Shown here: one piece after another, positions 19,154 through 28,543 of the stretch
Layout: every line of letters begins with the position of its first letter
Position numbering within the stretch: position 1 is the first letter of the stretch
NCBI RefSeq assembly: GCF_003610295.1
Contig: NZ_RAPV01000001.1
Coordinates: 2,108,001 to 2,172,000, forward strand
Source of the DNA: Paraburkholderia sp. BL23I1N1
GTDB lineage: Bacteria; Pseudomonadota; Gammaproteobacteria; Burkholderiales; Burkholderiaceae
Direction: 5' to 3'
Length of the DNA: 64,000 nt
Translations under genes and position numbers: made by a program
Notes under the pieces: model-generated
Database searches by the model: none
What the model was told of the DNA's origin: nothing
Seen by the model: the letters and a program-made list of their open reading frames with translations, nothing else

Positions 19154-21238
19154 ATGGCAGTGGACTACACAACTCATGACGGCGTGGCCGTCATCACGCT
19201 GAACAATCCCCCGGTAAACGGTCTCGGCCTCTCGACGCGAGCCGGTATCGTCGAAGGAATCGAGCGCGCGCAGAACGATCCGGCCATCAAGGCGATCGTG
19301 CTGACGGGCGCCGGCAAAGCCTTCTCGGGCGGCGCCGATATCACCGAATTCAACACGCCGAAGGCCACCCAGGAGCCGACGCTCGCCACGGTCATCAAGA
19401 CCGTCGAGGGGAGCGCCAAGCCGGTTGTCGCCGCGATTCATAGCGTTGCCATGGGCGGCGGTCTCGAACTGGCGCTCGGTGCGCATTACCGCATCGCCGC
19501 ACCCGGCGCGCAGATAGCGCTGCCGGAAGTGAAGCTCGGCATCCTGCCGGGCGCGGGCGGCACGCAGCGTCTACCGCGTGCAATCGGCCTCGAAGCCGCC
19601 CTCAACATGATTGTTTCCGGTGCGCCGGTGATGTCGGAGAAGCTGGCCGATTCGGGCCTGTTCGACGAAGTCGTTGACGGCGATCTCACCGAAGCGGCGC
19701 TCGCGTTCGCCCGCAAGGTCGGCGCTAAAACGGGCCCGCATCCGAAGGTGCGTGACCGCAAGATCGAGCATCCGAATGCCGCTGGTTTCATCCAGTTCGC
19801 GCGCAATAGTGTCGCGGCAGTCGCGAAGAACTTTCCGGCGCCGCAGAAGTGCATCGACGCGGTGGAAGCGGGCGTGCAGAACGGTTTCGACAAGGGCCTC
19901 GCGTTCGAACGCGAATGCTTCATTTCGCTCGTGCAAACGCCGGAAAGCCATGCGTTGCGTCACGCGTTCTTCGGCGAACGCGCTGCGAGCAAGATTCCCG
20001 ACGTGCCTTCCGATACGCCGGTGCGCGACATCAAGCAGGTGGCCGTGATCGGTGCCGGCACGATGGGCGGCGGCATCGCGATGAACTTCATCAACGCGGG
20101 CATTCCGGTCACGCTGCTGGAAACAAAACAGGAAGCGCTGGATCGTGGCGTCGCGACGATCCGCAAGAACTACGAAGCAACGGTCAAGAAAGGCAAGCTC
20201 AAGCCCGAAGCGCTCGAACAGCGCATGGCTTTGATCACGCCGACGCTCGCTTACGACGACCTGAAAAACGCCGACATGATCGTCGAAGCGGTGTTCGAAG
20301 AACTCGGCGTCAAGGAGCAGGTGTTCAAGCGTCTCGACGAAGTCGCGAAGCCGGGCGCGATCCTGGCCTCGAACACGTCGACGCTGGATGTCGACAAGAT
20401 CGCGGCTTTCACGAAGCGTCCGCAGGACGTGGTCGGCATGCACTTCTTCAGCCCGGCCAACGTGATGAAACTGCTTGAAGTCGTGCGCGGCAAGGACACG
20501 GCGAAAGACGTACTCGCCACCGTCATGAAGCTCGCGAAGAAGATCAAGAAGACCGCGGTGGTCTCGGGCGTGTGCGACGGTTTCATCGGCAACCGGATGA
20601 TCGAGCAGTACATCCGTCAGGCGCTATTCATGCTCGAAGAAGGCGCGTTGCCCGCTCAAGTGGACAAGGGCATCGAAAAATTCGGTTTCGCGATGGGCCC
20701 GTTCCGCATGAGCGACCTGGCCGGTAACGACATCGGCTGGGCGATCCGCAAGCGCCGCTATCAGGAACATCCTGACATGCACTACTCGAAGATCGCCGAC
20801 CGTCTGTGCGAGACGGGGCGCTTCGGCCAGAAGACCGGTGGCGGCTGGTACGACTACAAGGCGGGTGACCGTACGGCGTATCCGTCGACAGTGGTCGACG
20901 AGATGATTGCCGCGTTCTCGAAGGAAACCAACGCCGAGCGCCGCAAGATCAGCGACGAGGAAATCGTCGAGCGCCTTGTGTTCGCGCTCGTGAACGAAGG
21001 CGCGAAGATTCTCGAGGAAGGCATTGCGTCGAAGGCGTCGGACATCGACATGGTTTATCTGACCGGCTACGGCTTTCCGCTCTATCGCGGTGGCCCGATG
21101 CTGTATGCGGATACGGTCGGCCTCTACAACGTCGAGCGCGCGATTCGCCGCTATGCGTCGCGGCCGAATGGCGATGCGTGGCAATTGGCGCCGAGCATCG
21201 CGGAACTTGCGGCGAAGGGCCGTGGGTTCAACGGTTGA
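19154..21238 (+). CDS. Bifunctional enoyl-CoA hydratase / 3-hydroxyacyl-CoA dehydrogenase
   Basis: A 694-residue FadJ/FadB-like multifunctional beta-oxidation enzyme. The N-terminal crotonase domain (1 to about 190) has the oxyanion-hole stretch GKAFSGGADI and the catalytic Glu region LPEVKLGILPGAGGTQRLP. The dehydrogenase Rossmann domain starts near 295 (VAVIGAGTMGGGIAMNFINAG), with the catalytic His in GMHFFSPANVMKLLEVV. The C-terminal helical domain repeats toward the end (GFIGNRM). It is 20-40 residues shorter than E. coli FadB and lacks a thiolase part, which is the next gene. The gene starts behind a GGAGG site. Confidence 0.93.
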   Translation: MAVDYTTHDGVAVITLNNPPVNGLGLSTRAGIVEGIERAQNDPAIKAIVLTGAGKAFSGGADITEFNTPKATQEPTLATVIKTVEGSAKPVVAAIHSVAMGGGLELALGAHYRIAAPGAQIALPEVKLGILPGAGGTQRLPRAIGLEAALNMIVSGAPVMSEKLADSGLFDEVVDGDLTEAALAFARKVGAKTGPHPKVRDRKIEHPNAAGFIQFARNSVAAVAKNFPAPQKCIDAVEAGVQNGFDKGLAFERECFISLVQTPESHALRHAFFGERAASKIPDVPSDTPVRDIKQVAVIGAGTMGGGIAMNFINAGIPVTLLETKQEALDRGVATIRKNYEATVKKGKLKPEALEQRMALITPTLAYDDLKNADMIVEAVFEELGVKEQVFKRLDEVAKPGAILASNTSTLDVDKIAAFTKRPQDVVGMHFFSPANVMKLLEVVRGKDTAKDVLATVMKLAKKIKKTAVVSGVCDGFIGNRMIEQYIRQALFMLEEGALPAQVDKGIEKFGFAMGPFRMSDLAGNDIGWAIRKRRYQEHPDMHYSKIADRLCETGRFGQKTGGGWYDYKAGDRTAYPSTVVDEMIAAFSKETNAERRKISDEEIVERLVFALVNEGAKILEEGIASKASDIDMVYLTGYGFPLYRGGPMLYADTVGLYNVERAIRRYASRPNGDAWQLAPSIAELAAKGRGFNG

Positions 21239-21395
21239 ATCGCCGCCACTTGGGTGAAGTGAGCGAAATGAATGAAGTGGGGCGCCTGAGCGATTCGCCG
21301 GCGTGCCCACCATCAACATCTGGAAGGACCAGCCAACTGGCATGGGACCCGAGTAAGCACTAAAGCGCCAACTGGGGTCGACACAGGAGAGATGC

Positions 21396-22574
21396 ATGAC
21401 TGACGCCGTAATCGTATCGACCGCCCGTACGGGCCTTGCCAAATCATGGCGCGGCGGTTTCAACATGACGCACGGCGCGACGCTTGGCGGGCATGTGACG
21501 CAGGCCGCTGTCGAGCGCGCGAAGGTGGACCCGGCGCGTATCGAAGACGTGATCATGGGCTGTGCGAATCCGGAAGGCGCGACGGGCGCCAACATCGCGC
21601 GCCAGATCGCACTGCGCGCCGGTTTGCCGGTCAGCGTACCGGGCATGACGGTGAACCGCTTCTGTTCGTCCGGTTTGCAGACCATCGCACTGGCTGCGCA
21701 ACGCGTGATTGCCGGTGAGGGCGACGTGTTCGTCGCGGGTGGCGTGGAATCGATCTCGTGCGTGCAGAATGAGATGAACCGCCACATGATGGCCGAAGGC
21801 TGGCTTAGCAAGAACAAGCCGGAAATCTACTGGTCGATGCTGCAGACCGCCGAGACTGTCGCGAAGCGCTATTCGATCTCGAAGGAACGTCAAGACGAAT
21901 ACGGCGTGCGCTCGCAACAGCGTGCGGCGGCCGCACTCGAAGCTGGCAAGTTCAAGGACGAGATCGTGCCGCTGACGGTGCTGGCCGGCGTCGCCGACAA
22001 AGCGACCGGGCGTCTCTACACGAAAGAAGTGACGGTTAGCGCCGACGAAGGCATTCGTGCCGACACGACGCTCGAAGGCGTGTCGAAGATTCGCACCGCG
22101 ATGCCGGGCGGCGTGGTCACCGCAGGCAACGCGAGCCAGTTCTCGGACGGTGCGTCGGCGTGCGTCGTGATGAACGCGAAGGTTGCGGAGCGCGAAGGTC
22201 TGCAACCGCTCGGCATTTTCCGCGGCTTTGCGGTGGCCGGTTGCGAGCCGGACGAGATGGGCATCGGCCCGGTATTTGCGGTGCCGAAGCTGCTCAAGCA
22301 GGCGGGACTGAAGGTCGAGGATATCGATCTGTGGGAGCTGAACGAAGCGTTCGCGGTGCAGGTGCTGTATTGCGCCGACAAGCTCGGCATTGCGCACGAC
22401 CGCCTGAACGTGAACGGCGGCGCGATTGCGGTGGGCCATCCGTATGGTGTGTCCGGCGCGCGTTTGACCGGCCATGCGCTGATCGAAGGCAAGCGGCGCG
22501 GAGCGAAACTGGTCGTCGTGACGATGTGTATCGGCGGCGGCCAGGGCGCGGCGGGCTTGTTCGAAGTGGTTTGA
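21396..22574 (+). CDS. Acetyl-CoA acyltransferase (thiolase)
   Basis: A 392-residue thiolase. The acyl-accepting Cys90 is in [11 protein letters not shown], the catalytic His in [18 protein letters not shown], and the second Cys/His region in [17 protein letters not shown]. It cleaves 3-ketoacyl-CoA and completes a beta-oxidation cycle with the preceding bifunctional enzyme. The 157-bp gap has a GGAGAG site directly before the ATG. A degradative role (FadA type) is inferred from this neighbour. Confidence 0.94.
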   Translation: MTDAVIVSTARTGLAKSWRGGFNMTHGATLGGHVTQAAVERAKVDPARIEDVIMGCANPEGATGANIARQIALRAGLPVSVPGMTVNRFCSSGLQTIALAAQRVIAGEGDVFVAGGVESISCVQNEMNRHMMAEGWLSKNKPEIYWSMLQTAETVAKRYSISKERQDEYGVRSQQRAAAALEAGKFKDEIVPLTVLAGVADKATGRLYTKEVTVSADEGIRADTTLEGVSKIRTAMPGGVVTAGNASQFSDGASACVVMNAKVAEREGLQPLGIFRGFAVAGCEPDEMGIGPVFAVPKLLKQAGLKVEDIDLWELNEAFAVQVLYCADKLGIAHDRLNVNGGAIAVGHPYGVSGARLTGHALIEGKRRGAKLVVVTMCIGGGQGAAGLFEVV

Positions 22575-22741
22575 TCAGGCGCGAGAGCGGGCCTGAATAG
22601 GAGCGGGTGTCGTGTGGTTCGGTGCGATGTGACGTGCAGGCATTGAATCCGCGACACCCGTTTCTAATTTGCGTGACTCCGGCTTGCATGGGTGGCCTGC
22701 ATGAATCACCCGCATCGGATGGCGATGCAGACCGGGTCGTA

Positions 22742-23257
22742 TCAGGGCAAAGCCATGCCGAGCCCCGGCAAGCTTAGTGTGCCTTGATCGACGAAGCGTG
22801 TCGTGCTTGTCAGGCCGCCGGCGAGCTTGCCGCGCAGAATGTACGGAATCTGTCCCGACTGCGCGCCGCCCGCTTGCACGGCGCCCGCGAATGCGAAAGC
22901 CTGGCGAACCGCGGCGAAGGCGGGCACCGTCAGCGGGACATTGACGACTGTTTCGCCGAAGCGCGGCACGGTGCCGCTCTGATCGCTAACGCCGCTGGCG
23001 AACGGCTTTCCGTTCAGTTCGAGAGCGAGCGACACGCCGTCGAAGTTGACCGCGGATTCATTGGGATTCTGTACACGCAGTTTGACGTTGAAACGCATTT
23101 CCAGACCCTGACCGTCGATTGGCTCGATGCCGGCCACGTTCACGCGCAAAGGGTCGCCGCCGAACAGACCGGCGCAGCCGTTGAGCGTCAGCGTGACGAC
23201 GGCGAGGGTCGCGAACCGGGTGGGACGGCGGGACAGCAGTGCGCGAAAGAAGGACAT
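22742..23257 (-). CDS. LEA14-like (WHy domain) lipoprotein
   Basis: A 171-residue envelope lipoprotein. The ATG at 23255-23257 gives a signal peptide ending in LTLNGCAGLF, with the lipobox Cys. The mature part resembles LEA-type-2/WHy beta-sandwich domains: MRFNVKLRVQNPNESAVNFDGVSLALELNGKPFASG, an NPN-containing strand pair. These proteins are linked to desiccation and envelope stress. The C-terminus ends in a Leu/Pro-rich stretch. It lies alone between the thiolase and the DUF2917 gene. Confidence 0.8.
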   Translation of the reverse strand: MSFFRALLSRRPTRFATLAVVTLTLNGCAGLFGGDPLRVNVAGIEPIDGQGLEMRFNVKLRVQNPNESAVNFDGVSLALELNGKPFASGVSDQSGTVPRFGETVVNVPLTVPAFAAVRQAFAFAGAVQAGGAQSGQIPYILRGKLAGGLTSTTRFVDQGTLSLPGLGMALP

Positions 23258-23324
23258 GACCGGCACCTCGAAGGAAGCGGGTTGCATGCATTGTAGCGGG
23301 CGGTTCCGTGGCAGTAGAGACGTT

Positions 23325-23711
23325 TTAAGTGGCGCGCCGCAGCCGCGTTTTGACGAGGCTCGTCAGATCGCGCACGGCCTGGCTGATGAAACCGTGTCGT
23401 TCGTTTTCGGCCCGGCATGGCTGGACGATGAACACGGCAGATTGCGCATGCGCTGCGCTGATCGACACAACGCCGCGCTGTGCTGTGACATAGCATTCGC
23501 CTTCGGGCAGTGTGACTGACGTGACCGGGACGGTGTCGCCGAGCCACGCCAGAGAATGATCGCGGAAGTGGAGTCGCAGATCGCCTTCGACGGCCACGAT
23601 CGAGGTTCGTGCACGCAGATCGTGTGCGGCCGTCTGACCGGCCGCAACGTGCGAGGTGGTGGTATCGCGAGGCGAACCGGTACGAGGTTGAGCGATGGGC
23701 ACGATGGGCAT
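23325..23711 (-). CDS. DUF2917 family protein
   Basis: A 128-residue protein. The ATG at 23709-23711 is preferred because upstream residues are unlike the rest. The core (VEGDLRLHFRDHSLAWLGDTVPV, then LPEGECYVTAQRGVVSISA) looks like the small beta-rich DUF2917 domain of Burkholderiaceae. No signal peptide or membrane helix is seen. It is divergent from a MocR-type regulator, which often controls the gene next to it. Function is unknown. Confidence 0.7.
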   Translation of the reverse strand: MPIVPIAQPRTGSPRDTTTSHVAAGQTAAHDLRARTSIVAVEGDLRLHFRDHSLAWLGDTVPVTSVTLPEGECYVTAQRGVVSISAAHAQSAVFIVQPCRAENERHGFISQAVRDLTSLVKTRLRRAT

Positions 23712-23794
23712 GACCGTTTCCTTTAAACCGTTTTCATGCCACACAGCTTATTGACTTCGTCTACGTGAAAACAGGCGCAACAAAGGACAATGTG

Positions 23795-23833
23795 AACCGG
23801 TACAACGTGGTGTTTGAGCATGCTGTATCGGTT
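23795..23833. promoter_or_regulatory. Candidate MocR operator
   Basis: AACCGGTAC (23795-23803) and GTATCGGTT (23825-23833) form an inverted repeat with one mismatch and a 21-bp spacer. The half-sites start 30 bp apart, three helical turns. A weaker AAACCG lies nearer the DUF2917 gene. The position in a divergent regulator gap fits an operator, but this is inference. Confidence 0.4.
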
Positions 23834-23889
23834 GGAATCAAGCCGATGTGTATCTGTCGCTACGTCCGAACTATCCGCACCATCGGATC

Positions 23890-25509
23890 ATGAACGCTAC
23901 GATCCTTACGCCAGATGAACCGCTTGTGGACCGCGCGGAAGTGCCGCCTGTGGCCGGGACGCCGGTCAGCCTGTCGCCGCCAACGCCGGCCATGGGCCTG
24001 CGCCCGGACCGTGTATCGCCGATTGGCGTCCCCACGGATGGCCACCCCCCGGATGGCCGGCGCACGGATGGCCGCCCCCTCTACCGACAACTAGCCGACC
24101 AATACCGCCGTGCCATCGACAACGGCGTGCTGCGTCCCGGCGACCGCATGCCGTCGATGCGCGCGTTCATGCAGCGGCACGGCGTCAGCCTCGCGACGGC
24201 TACCGAGAGCTATCGCACCCTGGAACGCGACGCGTTGATCGACGCCAGGCCACGCGCCGGTTACTTCGTGCGCGCCCGGCAGACGGCTACGTTGCCGGCC
24301 GCAACCGAACCCGACCTCGCGGCCGCGCCCGGCGCCGCGCAATTCGTCGGCATCCATTCGACAATCTCGGCAATCGTGTCGAAATTCCAGCGCTATCCGG
24401 ACGCCCTGAATCTCGGCGGCGCGACCGCATCGCCCGATCTTTATCCCACCGAGGCCTTGCAGAAGGCCGCGCTGCGCGCGTTGCGCCGACGGCCGACCTT
24501 GCTGACCGCGGCCGGACCCGATCAGGGCGACCCCGAACTGCGCGCGATCATTGCGCGTCGCGCGCTCGACGCCGGCATCCAGATCGGCGCGGACGATGTG
24601 ATCATGACCCACGGCGGCATCGAAGCCGTCAACCTGGCCTTGCGTGCCGTCACGCAGCCGGGCGACACGGTGGCAGTGGAATCGCCGTGCTTCTTCGGTT
24701 TGCTGCAGGCGCTCGAAAGTCTCGGCCTGCGGGCGCTCGAAATCCCGGCCAGCCCGACCACGGGCATCGCCATCGAGGCGCTGGCATTCGCGCTGCAAAC
24801 GCATCCCGACATCAAGGCCGTGGTGGTGGTGCCAAATCTGCAGAACCCGCTCGGCAGTGTCATGCCGGACGCACACAAGGCGCGGCTCGTCGAACTGTGC
24901 GCGCGAGCCGGTATTCCGTTGATCGAAGACGACCCCTACCGCGAACTCGCCGACTCCGCTCAGCCGCCCAGATCGTTGAAGGCCTGGGACGCCGACGGCA
25001 CAGTGATCCATTGCACGTCGTTCAACAAAACGCTTGCGCCCGGCATGCGGGTCGGCTGGATCAACGGCGGACGCTGGCATCCGCGCATCGGCATGCTGAA
25101 GTTCGCGCAGTCGCGCCATAACGAGCAGTTGTCGCAAGTCGTGCTCGCCGAATTTCTGGAAACGAATGCGTATGAACGGCATCTGCGGCGTTTGCGCGAC
25201 CGTCTGCGGATTCAGCGCGAACGAATGGCCACGGCGATCGCCGCATCGTTTCCGGACGGAACACGCTTCACGCCACCGGGCGGCGGCATGTTCTTCTGGA
25301 TGGAGCTGCCGCGCGACGTGTCGTCGTCGGCGTTTTTCGATGCGGCTTTGAGTGAAGGCATCCGTGTGATGCCGGGTACGGTGTTTTCGAACGCGGGGCG
25401 CTTCGATCATTTCATTCGTCTGAGTTGTCCGAGTACGGATCTCGATCAGGCCGACGAAGCGGTGCGCAGGTTAGGGCGCCTGGCGGCACGGATGGTGGCG
25501 CATGCGTGA
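23890..25509 (+). CDS. MocR-type GntR/aminotransferase transcription regulator
   Basis: A 539-residue PdxR/MocR-family protein. An N-terminal Pro/Asp-rich leader is followed by a winged helix-turn-helix at about 60-130 (PLYRQLADQYRRAID, then GDRMPSMRAFMQRHGVSLATATESYRTLE). A full fold-type I aminotransferase-like domain follows, with the PLP-binding Lys near residue 380 in TSFNKTLAPGMRVGW. Such proteins use PLP or amino-compound adducts to sense metabolites. The ATG at 23890 is chosen over an upstream one. The leader contains three 5-residue repeats (TDGHP, PDGRR, TDGRP). It is divergent from DUF2917, its likely target. Confidence 0.93.
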   Translation: MNATILTPDEPLVDRAEVPPVAGTPVSLSPPTPAMGLRPDRVSPIGVPTDGHPPDGRRTDGRPLYRQLADQYRRAIDNGVLRPGDRMPSMRAFMQRHGVSLATATESYRTLERDALIDARPRAGYFVRARQTATLPAATEPDLAAAPGAAQFVGIHSTISAIVSKFQRYPDALNLGGATASPDLYPTEALQKAALRALRRRPTLLTAAGPDQGDPELRAIIARRALDAGIQIGADDVIMTHGGIEAVNLALRAVTQPGDTVAVESPCFFGLLQALESLGLRALEIPASPTTGIAIEALAFALQTHPDIKAVVVVPNLQNPLGSVMPDAHKARLVELCARAGIPLIEDDPYRELADSAQPPRSLKAWDADGTVIHCTSFNKTLAPGMRVGWINGGRWHPRIGMLKFAQSRHNEQLSQVVLAEFLETNAYERHLRRLRDRLRIQRERMATAIAASFPDGTRFTPPGGGMFFWMELPRDVSSSAFFDAALSEGIRVMPGTVFSNAGRFDHFIRLSCPSTDLDQADEAVRRLGRLAARMVAHA

Positions 25510-25565
25510 ACGCCATAGCAGTTATGATTTCTTGTTGCGCTCAACGAATCGAACAAGGTGATCCC

Positions 25566-25868
25566 GTGATCCGTCATATTGTGATGTGGAAGCTTAAAGA
25601 ACACGCAGAAGGTGCCTCGCGTGATGAAAACGCCCTGAAGCTGAAGGCGAAACTCGAAGGCTGCCGCGACATCGTTCCCGGCATGCTCAAGTTCGACGTC
25701 GGCATCGCGGCGTCGGGACTCGAATCGACCTACCACGTCGTGCTGGTTTCGGACTTCGCCGACAAAGCCGCGCTCGACGCCTACCAGGTCCATCCGACGC
25801 ACACGGCGCTGAAGGGCTTCGTCGGTGCGGTGCGCGAATCGCGTGAATGTGTCGACTACGAAATCTGA
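25566..25868 (+). CDS. Dabb (stress-responsive alpha/beta-barrel) domain protein
   Basis: A 100-residue dimeric ferredoxin-like barrel protein. It probably starts at GTG 25566 (residues IRHIVMWKLKEHAEG), which matches the usual Dabb N-terminus. The C-terminal HPTHTALKGFVGAVRESRECVDYE is typical. Dabb proteins are small cytoplasmic dimers of varied or unknown function. It lies 8 bp before the thioesterase gene, so the two are probably co-transcribed. Confidence 0.85.
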   Translation: MIRHIVMWKLKEHAEGASRDENALKLKAKLEGCRDIVPGMLKFDVGIAASGLESTYHVVLVSDFADKAALDAYQVHPTHTALKGFVGAVRESRECVDYEI

Positions 25869-25876
25869 AATCAGCC

Positions 25877-26362
25877 ATGACCGATTCACGCTCATCTAAA
25901 ACGGGCAGCGCGTCGTTGCCCGAAAGCCCCTTCGTCGACCGGCTCGGCGCGCAACTCGTGTCGGTTGGCGACGGCGCCAGCGAAATCGTGTTGCCGCTTC
26001 GGCCCGATCACATGAACACGTGGGATGTCGCGCATGGCGGAGTGACCATGACGCTCGCCGACGTCGCGCTTGCGATGGCCGCGCGCAGTCTGGCCGGCGA
26101 CGGCATCGGCGTGGTCACTGTCGAGATGAAGGTCAACTTTATGCAGCCCGGCCGCGGTGAATTGCGCGCCACCGGCCGCGTGCTGCACCGCTCGACCACC
26201 ATGGCCTATTGCGAAGGCGAGATCCGCGATAGCGAAGGCCACTTCGTTGCCAAGGCGCTCGGCACCTTCAAATATATGCGGCGTCTCGCCGTGGGTCGCG
26301 ACGTGACGCAACAGCGTCTGCGCAGCGATCCTTCGGCGAAACCCGGTCCAAGCGACGGCTAA
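25877..26362 (+). CDS. PaaI-like hotdog thioesterase
   Basis: A 161-residue hotdog-fold thioesterase starting at ATG 25877. The family stretch HMNTWDVAHGGVTMTLADVALAMAAR is present, with the His-Gly-Gly and Asp that form the PaaI active site across the dimer. VTVEMKVNFMQPGRGELRATGRVL supplies the central strands. It probably hydrolyses acyl-CoA or aryl-CoA esters in the cytoplasm. The neighbouring beta-oxidation genes support an acyl-CoA role. Confidence 0.88.
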   Translation: MTDSRSSKTGSASLPESPFVDRLGAQLVSVGDGASEIVLPLRPDHMNTWDVAHGGVTMTLADVALAMAARSLAGDGIGVVTVEMKVNFMQPGRGELRATGRVLHRSTTMAYCEGEIRDSEGHFVAKALGTFKYMRRLAVGRDVTQQRLRSDPSAKPGPSDG

Positions 26363-26480
26363 TCGCATGATGGATGGCGCGCATTGAGCACCGCGCGCGC
26401 CGATCCCGTTGTTGCAGACACCGTTACCGTTCGTTCGAATTACTCGCCGATTACATCGGTAACCCATGGAGACGATCGTC

Positions 26481-27479
26481 ATGCCCCAGATCAACCGTCA
26501 ACTCGTGCTGGCTTCGCGTCCGCAAGGCGCTGTTACGCCGGACAACTTCAGGCTCGTCGAAACCCCGCTTGCGCCGCTTGCCGACGGCGAGTTCCGTGTG
26601 CGCAATCACTTTTTGTCGCTCGATCCGTACATGCGCGGCCGCATGAACGACAGCAAGTCGTATGCGGCGCCACAGCCGCTGAACGAAGTGATGATCGGCG
26701 GCACGGTGGGCGAAGTGGTGGAGTCGAAGAATCCGAAATTCGCGGTGGGCGACAAGGTCGTCGCGATGTTCGGCTGGCAGGAGTACGGCGTCTCGAACGG
26801 TGCGGGCGTGCAGAAAGTCGACGATACGCACGTGCCGCTGTCGGCCTATCTTGGCCCGGTCGGCATGCCCGGCGTGACGGCCTGGTATGGCCTGAACCGG
26901 ATCATTGCGCCGGAAGCGGGCGAGACGGTGGTGGTCAGCGCTGCGAGTGGAGCCGTGGGCGGGGTGGTTGGGCAACTGGCCAAGCTGGCCGGCGCGCGTG
27001 CAGTCGGTATCGCGGGTGGGGCGGAAAAGTGCCGCTACGTGGTCGAGACGCTCGGCTTTGACGCCTGCGTCGACTACAAGGCCGGCAATCTGTATCAGGA
27101 GCTCAAAGCGGTGACGCCGGACGGTGTCGACGGCTACTTCGAGAACGTCGGCGGCGAAGTGCTCGACGTGACGCTCGCGCGGATGAACGCATTCGGCCGC
27201 ATCGCGTTGTGCGGATTTATCGCGGGCTACGACGGTCAGCCGCTGCCGCTCAAGCACCCGTCGCTGATGCTCACGCAACGGCTGCTGGTGCAGGGCTTTA
27301 TCGTCAGCGAGCACATGGACGTGTGGCCCGAAGCGCTCAAACAACTCGGCACGCTGGTCGCGCAGAAGAAGCTGCACTATCGCGAGACCATCGCAGAAGG
27401 GCTCGATGCGGCGCCCGAGGCGTTTATGGGTCTCCTGAAGGGCAAGAACTTCGGCAAGCAGCTCGTCAAACTGATCTGA
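26481..27479 (+). CDS. NADP-dependent MDR oxidoreductase (PTGR/CurA type)
   Basis: A 332-residue zinc-free medium-chain dehydrogenase/reductase of the leukotriene B4 dehydrogenase / curcumin reductase group. The start MPQINRQLVLASRPQG at 26481 is preferred, because GGAGA lies about 8 bp upstream and would be inside the longer frame. Motifs are NHFLSLDPYMRGRMND, the nucleotide loop VVVSAASGAVGGVVGQLAKLAG, and GYFENVGGEVLD. It reduces C=C bonds of enones with NADPH. It is followed by the SDR gene in the same direction. Confidence 0.92.
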   Translation: MPQINRQLVLASRPQGAVTPDNFRLVETPLAPLADGEFRVRNHFLSLDPYMRGRMNDSKSYAAPQPLNEVMIGGTVGEVVESKNPKFAVGDKVVAMFGWQEYGVSNGAGVQKVDDTHVPLSAYLGPVGMPGVTAWYGLNRIIAPEAGETVVVSAASGAVGGVVGQLAKLAGARAVGIAGGAEKCRYVVETLGFDACVDYKAGNLYQELKAVTPDGVDGYFENVGGEVLDVTLARMNAFGRIALCGFIAGYDGQPLPLKHPSLMLTQRLLVQGFIVSEHMDVWPEALKQLGTLVAQKKLHYRETIAEGLDAAPEAFMGLLKGKNFGKQLVKLI

Positions 27480-27571
27480 GCGCGGTGGCGATCGGCACGA
27501 GCCCGCTTGGTCCGTGCCGATGGCCGTCTGTCTGCCAATAAACCTGAGCCGATAAACCCAGGAGAGAAACG

Positions 27572-28480
27572 ATGTTTGAATTCGCAGGCAAGGTGGCGGT
27601 GATCACCGGGGCGGCAAGCGGTTTCGGCCGGGCGTTCGCGGAGAAGGGCGCGTCGCTCGGCATGAAGCTCGTGCTAGCTGACGTGAATCCCCAAGCACTC
27701 GCGCAAACCGTCGACGCATTGCGCGCCGGCGGCGCCGAGGCAATCGGCGTGCCGACGGACGTGTCCGATGCCGCGCAGGTGGAAGCGCTCGCGCAAGCGG
27801 CACTCGACGCTTTCGGCAAGGTGCATCTTCTGTTCAACAACGCGGGCGTAGGCTCCGGCGGCTTCCTTTGGGAAAGCTCGGCGAACGACTGGGCGTGGGT
27901 GTTCAACGTCAACGTGATGGGCGTCGCGCACGGTGTGCGCGCCTTCACGCCAATCATGCTGCGGCAGAACGAACCCGCGCATATCGTCAACACGGCTTCG
28001 GTGGCGGGCTTGCTGTCGCCGCCCGCGATGGGCATCTATAACGCCTCGAAGCACGCCGTCGTGTCGCTCACCGAGACGCTCTATCACGACCTGCAACTCG
28101 CGCAGGCGGGCAAACCGGCACTAACGGAACAATCGGCGAATGGTGGCGAGGTCGGCTGTTCGCTGTTGTGCCCGGCCTTCGTGCCGACCGGCATCGCCGA
28201 CGCGGAACGCGCGCGGCCCGCGGAACTGCGCAACGATTGCGGACCGACCCGCTCGCAGATCGCCGCCGGCAAGCAACTGCAACGCGCGGTGCAATCGGGC
28301 AAGCTGACGGCGACCGACGTCGCCGATATCACGTTCGAAGCGATCGCGGCTCGGCGGTTTTACATCATCACGCATCCGGGCATCATGGCGACGGTGAAGC
28401 TGCGCCACGAGGATATCGAGCAGTTGCGCAACCCGACCGATCCGATGTCGCTGAAGCCCGAAGTGAAGAACGCGAGTTAG
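27572..28480 (+). CDS. Short-chain dehydrogenase/reductase
   Basis: A 302-residue classical SDR: cofactor motif TGAASGFGRAFAEKG (TGxxxGxG), the NNAG loop (LFNNAGVGSGG), and catalytic Ser (NTASVAGLLSPP) with YxxxK in YNASKHAV. The substrate is unknown. The long insertion after the active site (about 180-220) and the C-terminal HEDIEQL tail suggest the larger SDR subgroup seen with fatty-acid or steroid-like substrates. AGGAGAGA precedes the ATG. It is the second of three rightward lipid-related genes. Confidence 0.92.
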   Translation: MFEFAGKVAVITGAASGFGRAFAEKGASLGMKLVLADVNPQALAQTVDALRAGGAEAIGVPTDVSDAAQVEALAQAALDAFGKVHLLFNNAGVGSGGFLWESSANDWAWVFNVNVMGVAHGVRAFTPIMLRQNEPAHIVNTASVAGLLSPPAMGIYNASKHAVVSLTETLYHDLQLAQAGKPALTEQSANGGEVGCSLLCPAFVPTGIADAERARPAELRNDCGPTRSQIAAGKQLQRAVQSGKLTATDVADITFEAIAARRFYIITHPGIMATVKLRHEDIEQLRNPTDPMSLKPEVKNAS

Positions 28481-28543
28481 GCGCGCGCGGTAGCCATTTT
28501 CTGACCCACTAATCTTCGGCGACCACACGCCATCCGACGCCCA

